Source: Lutispora sp003527145
GTDB lineage: Bacteria; Bacillota; Clostridia; Lutisporales; Lutisporaceae
Assembly: GCA_029983695.1 (NCBI GenBank)
Contig: JASBZB010000011.1
Span: 46,138-110,137 of the forward strand
Direction of reading: 5' to 3'
Length of the DNA: 64,000 nucleotides
Shown here one piece after another: positions 33,130 through 41,788 of this stretch (position 1 is the stretch's first letter; each line of letters opens with the position of its first letter). A model generated the notes under the pieces. The model did no database searches and was not told where the DNA came from. It was given only the letters and a program-made list of their open reading frames with translations. The translations under genes were made by a program, and so were the position numbers.

Positions 33130-33993
33130 TTGGATAGCGTAAAAGGACCGGGCTGCAAGACATTGCTGCCTGATAATGAATTAAAGCCCTTAGAAGAAAT
33201 AGAAAAGAGCATAATAAAGAGGTACAGGAAATATTTATGGTCAAAATTTATTAAAGCAATAAAGGATTTCAGGCTCATAGAGGAAGGAGACAAGATTGCC
33301 GTGGCTATCTCAGGCGGTAAGGACAGCATCCTTATGGCCAAGCTTTTCCAAGAGCTGCAGCGCTACGGTGATATGAAGATAGATTTGGAATTCATAGTAG
33401 CAGATCCAGGCTATCATCAGCAAATAAAAAAGCTTATGCTGGAAAACTGCGAATATTTGAATATACCCGTTAAAGTTTTTGATTCAGGCATCTTTAAAAT
33501 AGTTGATAAGATTGCCCAGGATTACCCTTGCTATATGTGTGCCAAAATGCGAAGGGGGGCTTTGTATTCCAAAGCTCAGGAGCTGGGATGCAATAAGCTG
33601 GCATTGGGCCACCACTTCAACGATGTAATAGAGACAACGATGATGAATATTCTCTATACCGGCAGCTTCAAGACCATGCTGCCGAAGCTCAGATCTACAA
33701 ATTTCAGAGGGCTTGAGCTTATAAGGCCCATGTATTACATAGAAGAAAAGCACATAGAGCGTTTTACCCAGAGCAGCGGGATAATCCCTCTCAACTGTGC
33801 CTGCATGGTGGCGGCGGAGAGGACAGGGAACAAGCGGTATGAAGTTAAGGATTTGATAAAGGAGCTCAGCGGGAAAATAGATAATTTAGAGGTAAATATT
33901 ATGAGAGCAACTCAAAATGTAAATATGGAAGCAATCCTGGGTTGGCAAAAAGGACGAGAGAGCTTTTCCTACCTGGATTTTTATGATGAATAG
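33130..33993 (+). CDS. TtcA-family PP-loop ATPase (tRNA 2-thiolation type)
   Basis: A 287-residue N-type PP-loop enzyme: SGGKDS (ATP-binding loop), then PCYMCAKMRRGAL with the CxxC that in TtcA binds an iron-sulfur cluster. LGHHFNDVIETTMMN and the third-Cys region PLNCACMVAAERTGNKR follow. TtcA makes 2-thiocytidine at tRNA position 32. Several Firmicute paralogues of this size have uncertain targets, so the exact substrate is a family inference. It starts with TTG behind GAGGTGAT and is the only gene between two hairpin terminators. Confidence 0.85.
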   Translation: MDSVKGPGCKTLLPDNELKPLEEIEKSIIKRYRKYLWSKFIKAIKDFRLIEEGDKIAVAISGGKDSILMAKLFQELQRYGDMKIDLEFIVADPGYHQQIKKLMLENCEYLNIPVKVFDSGIFKIVDKIAQDYPCYMCAKMRRGALYSKAQELGCNKLALGHHFNDVIETTMMNILYTGSFKTMLPKLRSTNFRGLELIRPMYYIEEKHIERFTQSSGIIPLNCACMVAAERTGNKRYEVKDLIKELSGKIDNLEVNIMRATQNVNMEAILGWQKGRESFSYLDFYDE

Positions 33994-33998
33994 TTTAT

Positions 33999-34127
33999 CA
34001 CTGAACTAACCCGCTCTAAGGCGACTGCCTCTATAGGCGGCGGGTGCCAAGAGCGGTTAAGTCCAGTATGGACTCGACTAACATTCAGTGGGGGCTACCA
34101 TCCCCCTCTAAATGAAGTCTCGTTCAA
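33999..34127 (+). ncRNA. Orphan structured RNA resembling an IS200/IS605 (TnpB) omega-RNA/right end
   Basis: Four nested or serial stems are visible. ACTGAA (34000-34005) pairs with TTCAGT (34084-34089). CCGCTCT (34011-34017) pairs with AGAGCGG (34050-34056), enclosing a TGCCT/AGGCG hairpin. AGTCCA (34060-34065) pairs with TGGACT (34069-34074). GGGGG (34090-34094) pairs with CCCCC (34102-34106). It ends TCGTTCAA, and TTCAA is like the right-end cleavage sites of IS200/IS605 elements; TTTAT directly precedes it at 33994-33998. The layout resembles the 3' scaffold of TnpB-associated guide RNAs. No tnpA or tnpB remains here, so it is an orphan or a minimal non-autonomous element. The class assignment comes from memory of such sequences and is uncertain. 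Confidence 0.5.
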
Positions 34128-34136
34128 TATATATGA

Positions 34137-34166
34137 GGATTGGCATTGAGAGCCGATCCCCTTTTT
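34137..34166 (+). terminator. Intrinsic terminator after the structured RNA
   Basis: GGATTGGC (34137-34144) pairs with GCCGATCC (34152-34159) with one G-T pair, followed by CCTTTTT. It would end transcripts of the TtcA-like gene or the structured RNA. Confidence 0.8.
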
Positions 34167-34262
34167 GATATGATGGGAATATATAGCTTTTAAAGGTGAT
34201 ATGATACTAAGGATGACAATTGAGGAAGTTTGGATATAAAATAAATTATGGGAGTGATATTT

Positions 34263-34751
34263 ATGCGCTTTATGATAAAGCAGAAGTTTTTTTCTTTTGG
34301 CGATAATTTTACAATAGATGATGAGATGGGCAATCCTCATTATCAGGTGCGAGGAAAAGTATTTTCCTTTGGAGATAAGCTGCGGATATATGATATGCAG
34401 GGAAATGAGCTGGTTTATATCGAACAAAAGCTGTTCAAGCTGCTCCCCGAATATACTATCTATTATAATGGAAGCCCTGCTGCAAGGGTAAAAAAGGAAT
34501 TTACCTTCTTCAAACCAAGATTCAATATAGAAAGCTTTATAGGGAATTACACCATTGAGGGCAACTACTGGGGCATGGATTTTGACATAATAAAGGACGG
34601 CTGTATTGCGGCACAAGTATCCAAGAAGTGGTTTACATTCAGGGACACCTATGGCGTGGATATAGCAGAGGGAGAGAATTCCGCCTTTATATTAGCCCTG
34701 GTCATCGTTATAGATCAAGTCCTGCATGACAATAATCACAATAACGGTTAA
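34263..34751 (+). CDS. LURP-one-related / YxjI-like (DUF567) protein
   Basis: A 162-residue protein with tubby-like beta-barrel character: the repeated pattern FSFGDNFTIDDEMGNPHYQV, KVFSFGDKLRIYD and KKWFTFRDTYGVDI is typical of LURP-one-related proteins. Function is unknown in bacteria; a phospholipid-scramblase-like fold suggests membrane or lipid association. An ATG at 34248 is in frame, but GGGAGTGA precedes the ATG at 34263. It is a single gene between two non-coding stretches. Confidence 0.85.
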   Translation: MRFMIKQKFFSFGDNFTIDDEMGNPHYQVRGKVFSFGDKLRIYDMQGNELVYIEQKLFKLLPEYTIYYNGSPAARVKKEFTFFKPRFNIESFIGNYTIEGNYWGMDFDIIKDGCIAAQVSKKWFTFRDTYGVDIAEGENSAFILALVIVIDQVLHDNNHNNG

Positions 34752-34871
34752 AAAATTGGTTTACCACTGCTTGAAAGTGAGCAATGGATTATTTACAATA
34801 ATAGTTGAAAGGGATATTTTTTTGATAGTTGGCTTTATGGCAAATAAAATCATAAATGGAGGGGTTAGTAT

Positions 34872-35768
34872 ATGGCACGAATAGTTGAGTGTGTCCCAAA
34901 TTTCAGTGAGGGCAGAAATAAGGGAGTGATAGAAGCCATTGTTGACGAAGTAAGAAAGATAAATGGAGTAAAGCTGCTGGATTACTCACCGGATGAAGAT
35001 CACAACAGGACGGTGGTGACTTTTGTAGGAGATCCTGAAAATATTAAGGCAGCTGCTTTTAATCTGGCAAAGAAAGCTTCAGAGCTCATAGATATGAGAG
35101 TACATAAGGGTGGCCATCCAAGAATGGGCGCAACGGATGTAATGCCTTTTATACCTGTATCCGATGTAGCTATGGCGGATTGCATAGCGATTGCCAGAGA
35201 GGTAGGAAAGAGAATAGGCGAGGAATTAGGTATTCCTGTTTATCTATATGAAGATGCTGCATCTACCGATTATAGGAAAAACCTGGCGGATGTAAGGAAG
35301 GGTCAGTATGAAGGCTTTTTTGATAAGATCAAACAGCAGGAATGGAAGCCGGACTTTGGTCCCGGTGAAATGAATGCAAAATCAGGAGCCACGGCTGTGG
35401 GCGCCAGGGTGCCTCTTGTTGCATTTAATGTGAATCTCGGAACTTCAGACATTGAGATTGCAGACAAGATAGCTAAAACCGTGAGGTTTTTAGGCGGCGG
35501 TCTCAGATTCGTAAAGGCAATGGGAGTGAAGCTTGAAGAGAGAAATATAGTTCAGGTTTCCATGAACCTCGTTAATTATGAAAAGACAGCAGTGTACAGG
35601 GCTTATGAGATGGTCAAGATGGAAGCGCAGCGGTATGGTGTACCGGTGGTGGGCACTGAAGTGATAGGCTTATTGCCTATGAAGGCCCTCATCGATTGTG
35701 CCGAATATTATTTGCAGATTGAAGGCTTCAGTATTGACCAGGTGCTGGAAAAGAGAATTGTAGAGTAA
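34872..35768 (+). CDS. ftcD: Glutamate formimidoyltransferase
   Basis: A 298-residue formiminotransferase matching the N- and C-subdomains of FTCD: VECVPNFSEGRN at the start, DEDHNRTV with the catalytic-region His, HKGGHPRMGATDV, and later GTEVIGLLPMKAL. It moves the formimino group of formiminoglutamate (histidine breakdown) to tetrahydrofolate. The cyclodeaminase domain is absent, as is usual for bacterial two-gene forms; no fchA is adjacent. It starts behind GGAGGGG. A histidine-lyase-like pseudogene lies 24 kb away, so a link is possible but not shown. Confidence 0.95.
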   Translation: MARIVECVPNFSEGRNKGVIEAIVDEVRKINGVKLLDYSPDEDHNRTVVTFVGDPENIKAAAFNLAKKASELIDMRVHKGGHPRMGATDVMPFIPVSDVAMADCIAIAREVGKRIGEELGIPVYLYEDAASTDYRKNLADVRKGQYEGFFDKIKQQEWKPDFGPGEMNAKSGATAVGARVPLVAFNVNLGTSDIEIADKIAKTVRFLGGGLRFVKAMGVKLEERNIVQVSMNLVNYEKTAVYRAYEMVKMEAQRYGVPVVGTEVIGLLPMKALIDCAEYYLQIEGFSIDQVLEKRIVE

Positions 35769-35798
35769 CATTTGAACAAAAGGGGGCCTAGCGATTAT

Positions 35799-36176
35799 AT
35801 GTTGCAGGAATTTAAAAAATTCGCTCTAAAGGGAAATGTATTGGATTTAGCTATAGGTGTAATAATAGGAGGAGCCTTTGGCAAAATCGTTACTTCTTTG
35901 GTCAATGATGTATTGATGCCTATAATTGGGCTGCTTTTAGGCGGAGTTGATTTTTCGGGCTTGCAGATCACTATAGGTGATGCTGCTATCAAGTACGGTG
36001 CTTTTATTCAGAGCATTGTAGATTTTATTATCATTGCTTTTTCCATATTTCTGTTTATAAAAGCTATCACCAGGTTTAAGAAAAAGGAAGAGGAAAAACC
36101 TGCGGCACCTCCGGTTCCTTCGTCGGAGGAAGTGCTGCTCACCGAGATCAGAGATATTTTGATAGATAAGAAATAG
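35799..36176 (+). CDS. mscL: Large-conductance mechanosensitive channel MscL
   Basis: A 125-residue MscL: FKKFALKGNVLDLAIGVIIGGAFGKIVTSLV (first helix and gate, described here in two overlapping motifs, FKKFALKGNV and IGVIIGGAFG), the second helix around residues 68-90, and a charged C-terminal bundle. It releases osmolytes on hypo-osmotic shock. The frame is open from a TTG at 35772, but homologues begin at MLQEF, so the ATG at 35799 is preferred although its AGGGGGC site is about 12 bases away. It follows ftcD closely and precedes the P1 peptidase; the three may be one transcript. Confidence 0.95.
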   Translation: MLQEFKKFALKGNVLDLAIGVIIGGAFGKIVTSLVNDVLMPIIGLLLGGVDFSGLQITIGDAAIKYGAFIQSIVDFIIIAFSIFLFIKAITRFKKKEEEKPAAPPVPSSEEVLLTEIRDILIDKK

Positions 36177-36191
36177 AACAGGAAGTGCAGA

Positions 36192-37157
36192 TTGAGATTG
36201 GATTATGTAGATATTATGGACATACCCGGGATAAAGCTGGGCAATGCCCAGAACTTTGACGGGGGAACTGGGTGCACCGTTATTCTATGCAGCAATGGCG
36301 GTACCGGGGGAGTAGATGTGAGAGGCGGAGCGCCGGGAACCAGAGAGACGGATTTGCTCAATCCCATGAACTTGGTTGATAAAGTCCATGGGATATTGCT
36401 GTCTGGGGGAAGCGCCTTCGGATTGGATGCCGCTGCCGGTGTTATGGAGTATCTGGAGGAAAGAGGAATAGGCTATGATGTGGGCGTGACCAAGGTTCCT
36501 ATAGTTGCCGGGGCAGTTCTTTTTGACCTTGCTGTTGGGGATTTCAAGTGCAGGCCGGACAAAAGAATGGGGTATGAAGCTTGTCTTAATTCAGAAGCGG
36601 GCAAGCTCTCAGAAGGCAGCGCAGGTGCGGGAACCGGCGCCACAGTGGGAAAAATCCTGGGAATGGATAAGGCCATGAAGGGCGGCCTGGGCATATTCTG
36701 CATCAAAACAGGCCGGCTGTATGTAGGAGCCGTCGTGGCAGTAAATTGCCTGGGTGATGTAGTCGACCCGGAAACAGGCCAAATATTGGCAGGGGCATAT
36801 TCCTATGGGGATAAAATATTTATAAACAGCGAAAAAACTATAATGGAGAACTCAAAACAAGAGAATAACCCGTTTACCGGGAATACAACCATAGGTGCTG
36901 TCATCACCAACGGAAGGCTGAGCAAAGCAGGTGCAAATAAGGTTGCTTCCATGGCTCACAATGGTTATGCCAGAAGCATAAGACCCGCTCATACTATGCA
37001 TGACGGGGATACCATATTTGCATTGGCAACAGGCGAAGTTGATGCTGATGTAAATCAAATAGGAGTATTGGCAGCAAAGGCAGTGGAGCAGGCTGTAGTA
37101 AACGGAGTAAAAAAGGCTTCAGAGCTGTATGGCATAAAATCATTTTCACAGCTATGA
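36192..37157 (+). CDS. P1 (DmpA/L-aminopeptidase) family peptidase
   Basis: A 321-residue P1/S58-family N-terminal-nucleophile hydrolase. VRGGAPGTRETDLL and LLSGGSAFGLDAAAGVMEYL form the alpha-chain core. GNTTIGAVITNG (about residue 235) is the self-processing site, with Thr as the likely nucleophile. Family members cleave N-terminal D/L amino acids or beta-peptides; the substrate here is unknown. It starts with TTG behind AGGAAGTG, 15 bp after mscL. It ends at a strong terminator. Confidence 0.9.
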   Translation: MRLDYVDIMDIPGIKLGNAQNFDGGTGCTVILCSNGGTGGVDVRGGAPGTRETDLLNPMNLVDKVHGILLSGGSAFGLDAAAGVMEYLEERGIGYDVGVTKVPIVAGAVLFDLAVGDFKCRPDKRMGYEACLNSEAGKLSEGSAGAGTGATVGKILGMDKAMKGGLGIFCIKTGRLYVGAVVAVNCLGDVVDPETGQILAGAYSYGDKIFINSEKTIMENSKQENNPFTGNTTIGAVITNGRLSKAGANKVASMAHNGYARSIRPAHTMHDGDTIFALATGEVDADVNQIGVLAAKAVEQAVVNGVKKASELYGIKSFSQL

Positions 37158-37166
37158 TCATGTAGT

Positions 37167-37213
37167 AAAGGTATGTATTGCCTCCCTATATAGATGCAAT
37201 ACATACCTTTTTT
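37167..37213. terminator. Strong bidirectional terminator
   Basis: AAAGGTATGTATTGC (37167-37181) pairs perfectly with GCAATACATACCTTT (37196-37210), followed by TTT. It serves the P1 peptidase gene (+) and the YmaF-like gene (-), whose stop it touches. Confidence 0.92.
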
Positions 37214-37505
37214 AGTAATCGGAGTATACTGAGGTATAGCCCCAGAGTATATGACAATGCCTTTTGTTCATAGTGGTGAAGCATTGATAATAATGGATAT
37301 GCCCGCCTTCTACCTCAATATCAGGGCCGGTGATCAGTGAATAGTAGTGGACATGCCCCTGAACTTCTTCTGCATATCCTGAAAAGTAGTGGGTATGGCC
37401 ATCAAAATCCGGGTTTTTGCTTGAAGTGCCTGAATATTTGTGCGTGTGGGCAAATACCTTGTTTGCAGTGCCTTCGAATTCGTGGAGATGCAATTTTTCA
37501 TACAT
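37212..37505 (-). CDS. YmaF-family histidine-rich protein
   Basis: A 97-residue protein built of repeated His-x-His units: LHLHEF, AHTHKYSG, GHTHYFSG, GHVHYYS, GHIHYYQ and RHCHIL. This matches the YmaF family of spore-forming Firmicutes, whose function is unknown. The regular HxH spacing suggests metal binding. GAGGTGATTTT lies before the ATG on the minus strand. It is divergent from the MATE gene. Confidence 0.88.
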   Translation of the reverse strand: MYEKLHLHEFEGTANKVFAHTHKYSGTSSKNPDFDGHTHYFSGYAEEVQGHVHYYSLITGPDIEVEGGHIHYYQCFTTMNKRHCHILWGYTSVYSDY

Positions 37506-37546
37506 AAAATCACCTCATATTATATTTATGCTGCAGAGGTGAAAAA

Positions 37547-38947
37547 GTGAGAGGATGTGAAATAATTTTGAACCATATAAAACAGATAATGAAAGGCTTA
37601 ATCCAAGATAAAGCATTTTATAAAGATCTTACAAGCATTGCGGCACCCATAATAATTCAGAATTTTATAAGCACATCCTTAAATACGGTGGATACGGTTA
37701 TGATTGGGATGGTTGGAGAAACGCAAATTGCAGCTGTCGGAATAGCAAATCAGGTTTTTATGCTGTTCAGCATGTTTTTATTTGGGATATGCAGCGGCAG
37801 CGGTATATTTATATCACAATTTTGGGGTAAAAAAGATACAGAGAATATTAAGCATGTAGTGGGAATAGAAATTTTTTCTGCTCTTGTGGTATCTGCATTG
37901 TTTACTTTAGCAGCTTTATTATTTTCGGTGAATATAATGGGAATATTTAATAAAGATGCAGAGGTTCTTTTATATGGCAGCAAATATCTGAAGCTTGTAA
38001 GCATAAGCTATGCTTTTACTGCGGTGACCTTCTGTTTCAGCTTTGCATTGAGGTGTACGGAAAAAGCGGTGTATCCGATGATAGTCAGTGCTGTTGCACT
38101 CTTGGGAAATACATTTTTGAATTACGTATTTATCTTCGGACACTTTGGATTTGAAGCTATGGGGGTGGAAGGCGCTGCATTGGCCACAGTTATTGCCAGG
38201 TTTATTGAAGCAGTCTTGATAGCTGCAATAGTGTATAGGAAAAATAAAATTTTAGCCCCAAACTTAAAAGATATATTTATTATAAATGGTGCTTTCTTCA
38301 AAAAAGTTTATAAAACAACCGTTCCCGTATTGCTGAATGAAGTGTGCTGGGGTTTAGCCTTTGTTATATATTCTGTAGCATATGGCCGTATAGGAAAAGA
38401 AGCGATTGCTTCCATACAAATAAGCAGCACGGTACAGAATTTGTTTATGATTTTTTGCTTTGGAATGGCTAATGCTTCAGGCGTAATGATCGGAAAGAGG
38501 ATCGGAGCGGGGAATGAAGAGGAAGGAAGGGATTACGCTCACAGATTTGCTGTGCTGTCCGTCTTTACAGGTATTTTTATAGGATTTATGGTTCTGATAA
38601 GCGGACCTCTTATATTAGGGTTTTTCAATGTTTCCCAGGGGGTATTGAGGGATTCATATGCTGTTTTGAAAATATACTCATTAGCTATGCCTTTAAAGGT
38701 TTTCAATATAGTTTCTATCGTTGGGATATTGAGGGGCGGAGGGGATGCCAAGCAAGCCTTCATCATCGAAGCCTCCACTATGTGGCTTATTGGAGTGCCT
38801 ATGGCCTTTACAGGGGCATTATTATTCAGACTTCCTATTTACGGTGTAGTTGCGCTGACAACCCTTGAGGAAGCAGTCAAGTTTATGCTCTGCATGTACA
38901 GACTGGTTTCAGGCAAATGGATCAATAATCTAGTCAAGAATTTTTGA
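37547..38947 (+). CDS. MATE family efflux transporter
   Basis: A 466-residue MATE transporter with twelve helices. The N-lobe motif PIIIQNFISTSLNTVDTVMIG and the equivalent C-lobe PVLLNEVCWGL show the internal repeat; QFWGKKD and GKRIGAG are the conserved loops. It exports cationic or organic compounds by Na+ or H+ antiport; the substrate cannot be predicted. It starts with GTG behind AGAGGTGA and overlaps the convergent DUF3810 gene by 18 bp. Confidence 0.93.
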   Translation: MRGCEIILNHIKQIMKGLIQDKAFYKDLTSIAAPIIIQNFISTSLNTVDTVMIGMVGETQIAAVGIANQVFMLFSMFLFGICSGSGIFISQFWGKKDTENIKHVVGIEIFSALVVSALFTLAALLFSVNIMGIFNKDAEVLLYGSKYLKLVSISYAFTAVTFCFSFALRCTEKAVYPMIVSAVALLGNTFLNYVFIFGHFGFEAMGVEGAALATVIARFIEAVLIAAIVYRKNKILAPNLKDIFIINGAFFKKVYKTTVPVLLNEVCWGLAFVIYSVAYGRIGKEAIASIQISSTVQNLFMIFCFGMANASGVMIGKRIGAGNEEEGRDYAHRFAVLSVFTGIFIGFMVLISGPLILGFFNVSQGVLRDSYAVLKIYSLAMPLKVFNIVSIVGILRGGGDAKQAFIIEASTMWLIGVPMAFTGALLFRLPIYGVVALTTLEEAVKFMLCMYRLVSGKWINNLVKNF

Positions 38948-40000
38948 TTTATAATATGATAAGAGCAGATCGACCATTCTTCCATAGCTTTTTACTCCGT
39001 CCTTTTGGTTATTTGCTTTCAGGTATGTATTATTGAGCCTTGTAGAGGTTCTTTCTATCGGCCCCTCGAATTTTTTCCAATAAGCATTGATGTCCGCCAG
39101 GTCCCTCTCAAGGCCTGGACTATACTCCTCAGCCAGTTCAAGAGCTTTGTCTTTATCAACTCCATGCAATGCATTTATAGAATGGATAAGGGCAAGGATG
39201 GTGCCCGAGTATTTGTATTCTATATCAGGGCTAGCCATACAGGTTAGAAAAGAAATAAAATTCGCTTCATCCTCCCTGGCGTAGCCTCTCTGATGAGCCA
39301 TTTCGTGGGCTATAGTGCTGGGAAGCATGACCTCAGGCAGATCGCCGTTCACATTTGCTTCAATCGTAAATGGGAAAAAAATGCCTGCTATTCCTGCATA
39401 GGACATCAGCTTTGAGCCTAAAACTATTTTAGGCTTTCCATAATTACCCTCAAGCATGGGGTATTGGGAGGATATGCTATCATAACCCAGATGAGATCTT
39501 GATATAGTGATATTTTTATTCTGGGACAGCTTCATGACTCCTCCGGAGTCTTCTTTTATTTTATCCCTATAGCTGTTGGCCTCTTTGGTCAGGTAATTGC
39601 ACAGCTTTCTCAGATCCTCTGCGGTATGATCTTCCGTATCCAGATTTGCAGATTGGGAAAGAGGCATCCTATAGTAATTTAAGCCCCATAGCATCACAAA
39701 CAGGAATAATAAAATGCTGAGGGCGGCAATCATCTGAGCTGCGGTTTTTGATAGCAGCTCTTTATTTTTTAGAAACAATGCCCTGGCTAAAGCGAAGAGC
39801 TTAAGCATTACCCAAGCTATAAATATATAAAAAAGCAATTCGCCCAGAGACAAAAAAGCAATGCCGGTGATTTTGCTCAGCGGCTGGCTTATATATCTAT
39901 ATACTCCCAGAGAGTAGAGGTCTTCTACTATCTGGGGCGAAGCCTTAGCCAGGGAGACAAGGATAAAGGATATGGGAATTAAAACGGCAAACCAAATCAT
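38930..40000 (-). CDS. DUF3810 membrane protein with HExxH zinc-protease motif
   Basis: A 356-residue protein with three N-terminal membrane segments (about 1-20, 50-70 and 88-110) and a C-terminal domain that carries STIAHEMAHQRGYAREDEANF, an HExxH zinc motif with a downstream Glu (gluzincin-like). This is the DUF3810 family. It is probably a membrane-bound metallopeptidase with its domain outside the cell; the substrate is unknown. An ATG at 40027 lacks a ribosome site; GGGAGGAATTCAGGAG precedes the ATG at 40000. It is convergent with the MATE gene and in line with the ABC-F gene. Confidence 0.85.
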   Translation of the reverse strand: MIWFAVLIPISFILVSLAKASPQIVEDLYSLGVYRYISQPLSKITGIAFLSLGELLFYIFIAWVMLKLFALARALFLKNKELLSKTAAQMIAALSILLFLFVMLWGLNYYRMPLSQSANLDTEDHTAEDLRKLCNYLTKEANSYRDKIKEDSGGVMKLSQNKNITISRSHLGYDSISSQYPMLEGNYGKPKIVLGSKLMSYAGIAGIFFPFTIEANVNGDLPEVMLPSTIAHEMAHQRGYAREDEANFISFLTCMASPDIEYKYSGTILALIHSINALHGVDKDKALELAEEYSPGLERDLADINAYWKKFEGPIERTSTRLNNTYLKANNQKDGVKSYGRMVDLLLSYYKSKILD

Positions 40001-40075
40001 ACTCCTGAATTCCTCCCAAAATAGCATCGTTAAAATCTATTATAACCAAAACTATCATATATTCATATATTCGGC

Positions 40076-41632
40076 TTATATGATTTTTGTAGTCCAGTCC
40101 TCGCAATTCCATACCTCTGTGACTATGTCCTGGTAGAATTCTTTTTCATGACATATGAGGAGGACTGTTCCCTTGTATTCTTTAAGAGCCCTTTTGAGCT
40201 CTCCCTTTGCATCCTGATCAAGATGATTGGTGGGCTCATCCAGCACCAAAAAATTGGTTTCCTTGTTTATAAGCTTGCACAGCCTGACCTTGGTCTGTTC
40301 TCCACCGCTTAGGACAATCACCTTGCTTTCAATATGCTTAGTAGTAAGACCGCATTTAGCCAGGGCTGCCCTGACCTCATACTGAGTGTAAGAGGGGAAT
40401 TCCGTCCAAACCTCTTCTATGCAGGTGTTATAATTTGCTTCCTTCATTTCCTGTTCAAAATAACCTATTTCTAAGTTATCACCTAATTCTATAGTTCCTG
40501 AAAGGGAAGGGATCTCACCCAATATGCTCTTCAGCAAAGTAGTCTTCCCTAAACCATTTGCGCCCATCAGAGCAATTTTTTGTCCTCTTTCAATATATAG
40601 ATCCAGGGGCTTTGATAATGGCTCATTATATCCTATGATCAAATCCTCGGTGCTCAGCACGGATTTTCCCGATAACCGGCCTTTTTTGAAGTTGAACTCA
40701 GGCTTTGGCTTTTCTTTAGCCAGCTCTATTATCTCCATTTTGTCAAGCTTCTTTTGCCTTGACATCGCCATATTCCTCGTGGATACCCTTGCTTTGTTCC
40801 TGGCTACGAAATCCTTAAGCTCGGCAATCTCTTGCTGCTGATTTTTGTACGCAGCTTCCAGTTGAAGCTTTTTTGCTTCATATATCTGCTTGAAATTGTC
40901 ATAATTGCCCACATATCTATCTAAGCTTTGGTTTTCCATATGATATATGATGTTTACAACACTGTTTAAAAATGGCATATCATGAGAGATCAGGATAAAA
41001 GCATTCTCATATTGCTGCAGATATCTCTTCAGCCATTCGATATGCTGCTCATCCAGGTAATTGGTAGGTTCATCTAGGAGAAGTATATCAGGTTTTTCCA
41101 GCAGGAGTTTTCCTATTAAAGCTTTTGTCCTCTGCCCTCCGCTGAGATCATTTATGTCTTTGTCAAGGCCTATATCTGTTAATCCTAGTCCTCTTCCTAT
41201 TTCTTCTATCTTGGAGTCTATGACGTAGAAATCATTGTGGGTTAAAATATCCTGTATATTGCCCATATCTTCCAGAAGGGCTTCCAGCTCAGCTTCTTTC
41301 GCATCAGCCATTTTATTGCATATTTCATTCATTTCTTCTTCCAGATCAAACAGGTATTGAAAGGCTCCTCTCAGAACATTTCTCAAGGTCATACCCTTTT
41401 CTAAAACGACATGCTGGTCCAGGTATCCTACTCTTACCCTTTTAGACCATTCAATATGGCCTTCATCCGGTTCCAGCTTGTTTGTGATCATATTCATAAA
41501 AGTAGATTTTCCTTCCCCATTTGCTCCGATAAGGCCTATATGCTCGCCCTTCAATAAACGAAAAGACACATTCTTAAATATTGCTCTATCACCAAAGCCG
41601 TGGCTCAAATTTTTTACTGTTAATATGCTCAT
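40076..41632 (-). CDS. ABC-F family ATPase
   Basis: A 518-residue soluble protein with two ABC cassettes and no membrane part. Walker A GANGEGKST and GANGLGKTT; signatures LSGGQRTKALIGKLLL and LSGGEQTKVRLCKL; Walker B with LLLDEPTNYLD and LVLDEPTNHLD. The linker between cassettes (about 240-320) is charged and helical, as expected for the P-site tRNA interaction motif. ABC-F proteins rescue or tune ribosomes; some give antibiotic resistance. The class cannot be told from motifs alone. Confidence 0.93.
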   Translation of the reverse strand: MSILTVKNLSHGFGDRAIFKNVSFRLLKGEHIGLIGANGEGKSTFMNMITNKLEPDEGHIEWSKRVRVGYLDQHVVLEKGMTLRNVLRGAFQYLFDLEEEMNEICNKMADAKEAELEALLEDMGNIQDILTHNDFYVIDSKIEEIGRGLGLTDIGLDKDINDLSGGQRTKALIGKLLLEKPDILLLDEPTNYLDEQHIEWLKRYLQQYENAFILISHDMPFLNSVVNIIYHMENQSLDRYVGNYDNFKQIYEAKKLQLEAAYKNQQQEIAELKDFVARNKARVSTRNMAMSRQKKLDKMEIIELAKEKPKPEFNFKKGRLSGKSVLSTEDLIIGYNEPLSKPLDLYIERGQKIALMGANGLGKTTLLKSILGEIPSLSGTIELGDNLEIGYFEQEMKEANYNTCIEEVWTEFPSYTQYEVRAALAKCGLTTKHIESKVIVLSGGEQTKVRLCKLINKETNFLVLDEPTNHLDQDAKGELKRALKEYKGTVLLICHEKEFYQDIVTEVWNCEDWTTKII

Positions 41633-41788
41633 TTTTATCCCTCACATAATTCTAATAAAAACATATATCCATCATTATATATGAGAGTATGTCGCTTGCA
41701 AAGAGAAATTTCATTTTTCGGTTTGCACTTTTTATGAATATATACGGCCATAATTCATAAAATAATTAATGACTGTTATTTTGCCTGT

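Noticed and set aside
34095..34616. A 173-codon minus-strand frame over the structured RNA and the LURP-like gene
   Set aside because: It is antisense to a recognisable protein and to RNA stems, lacks a ribosome site, and its translation has no recognisable domain.
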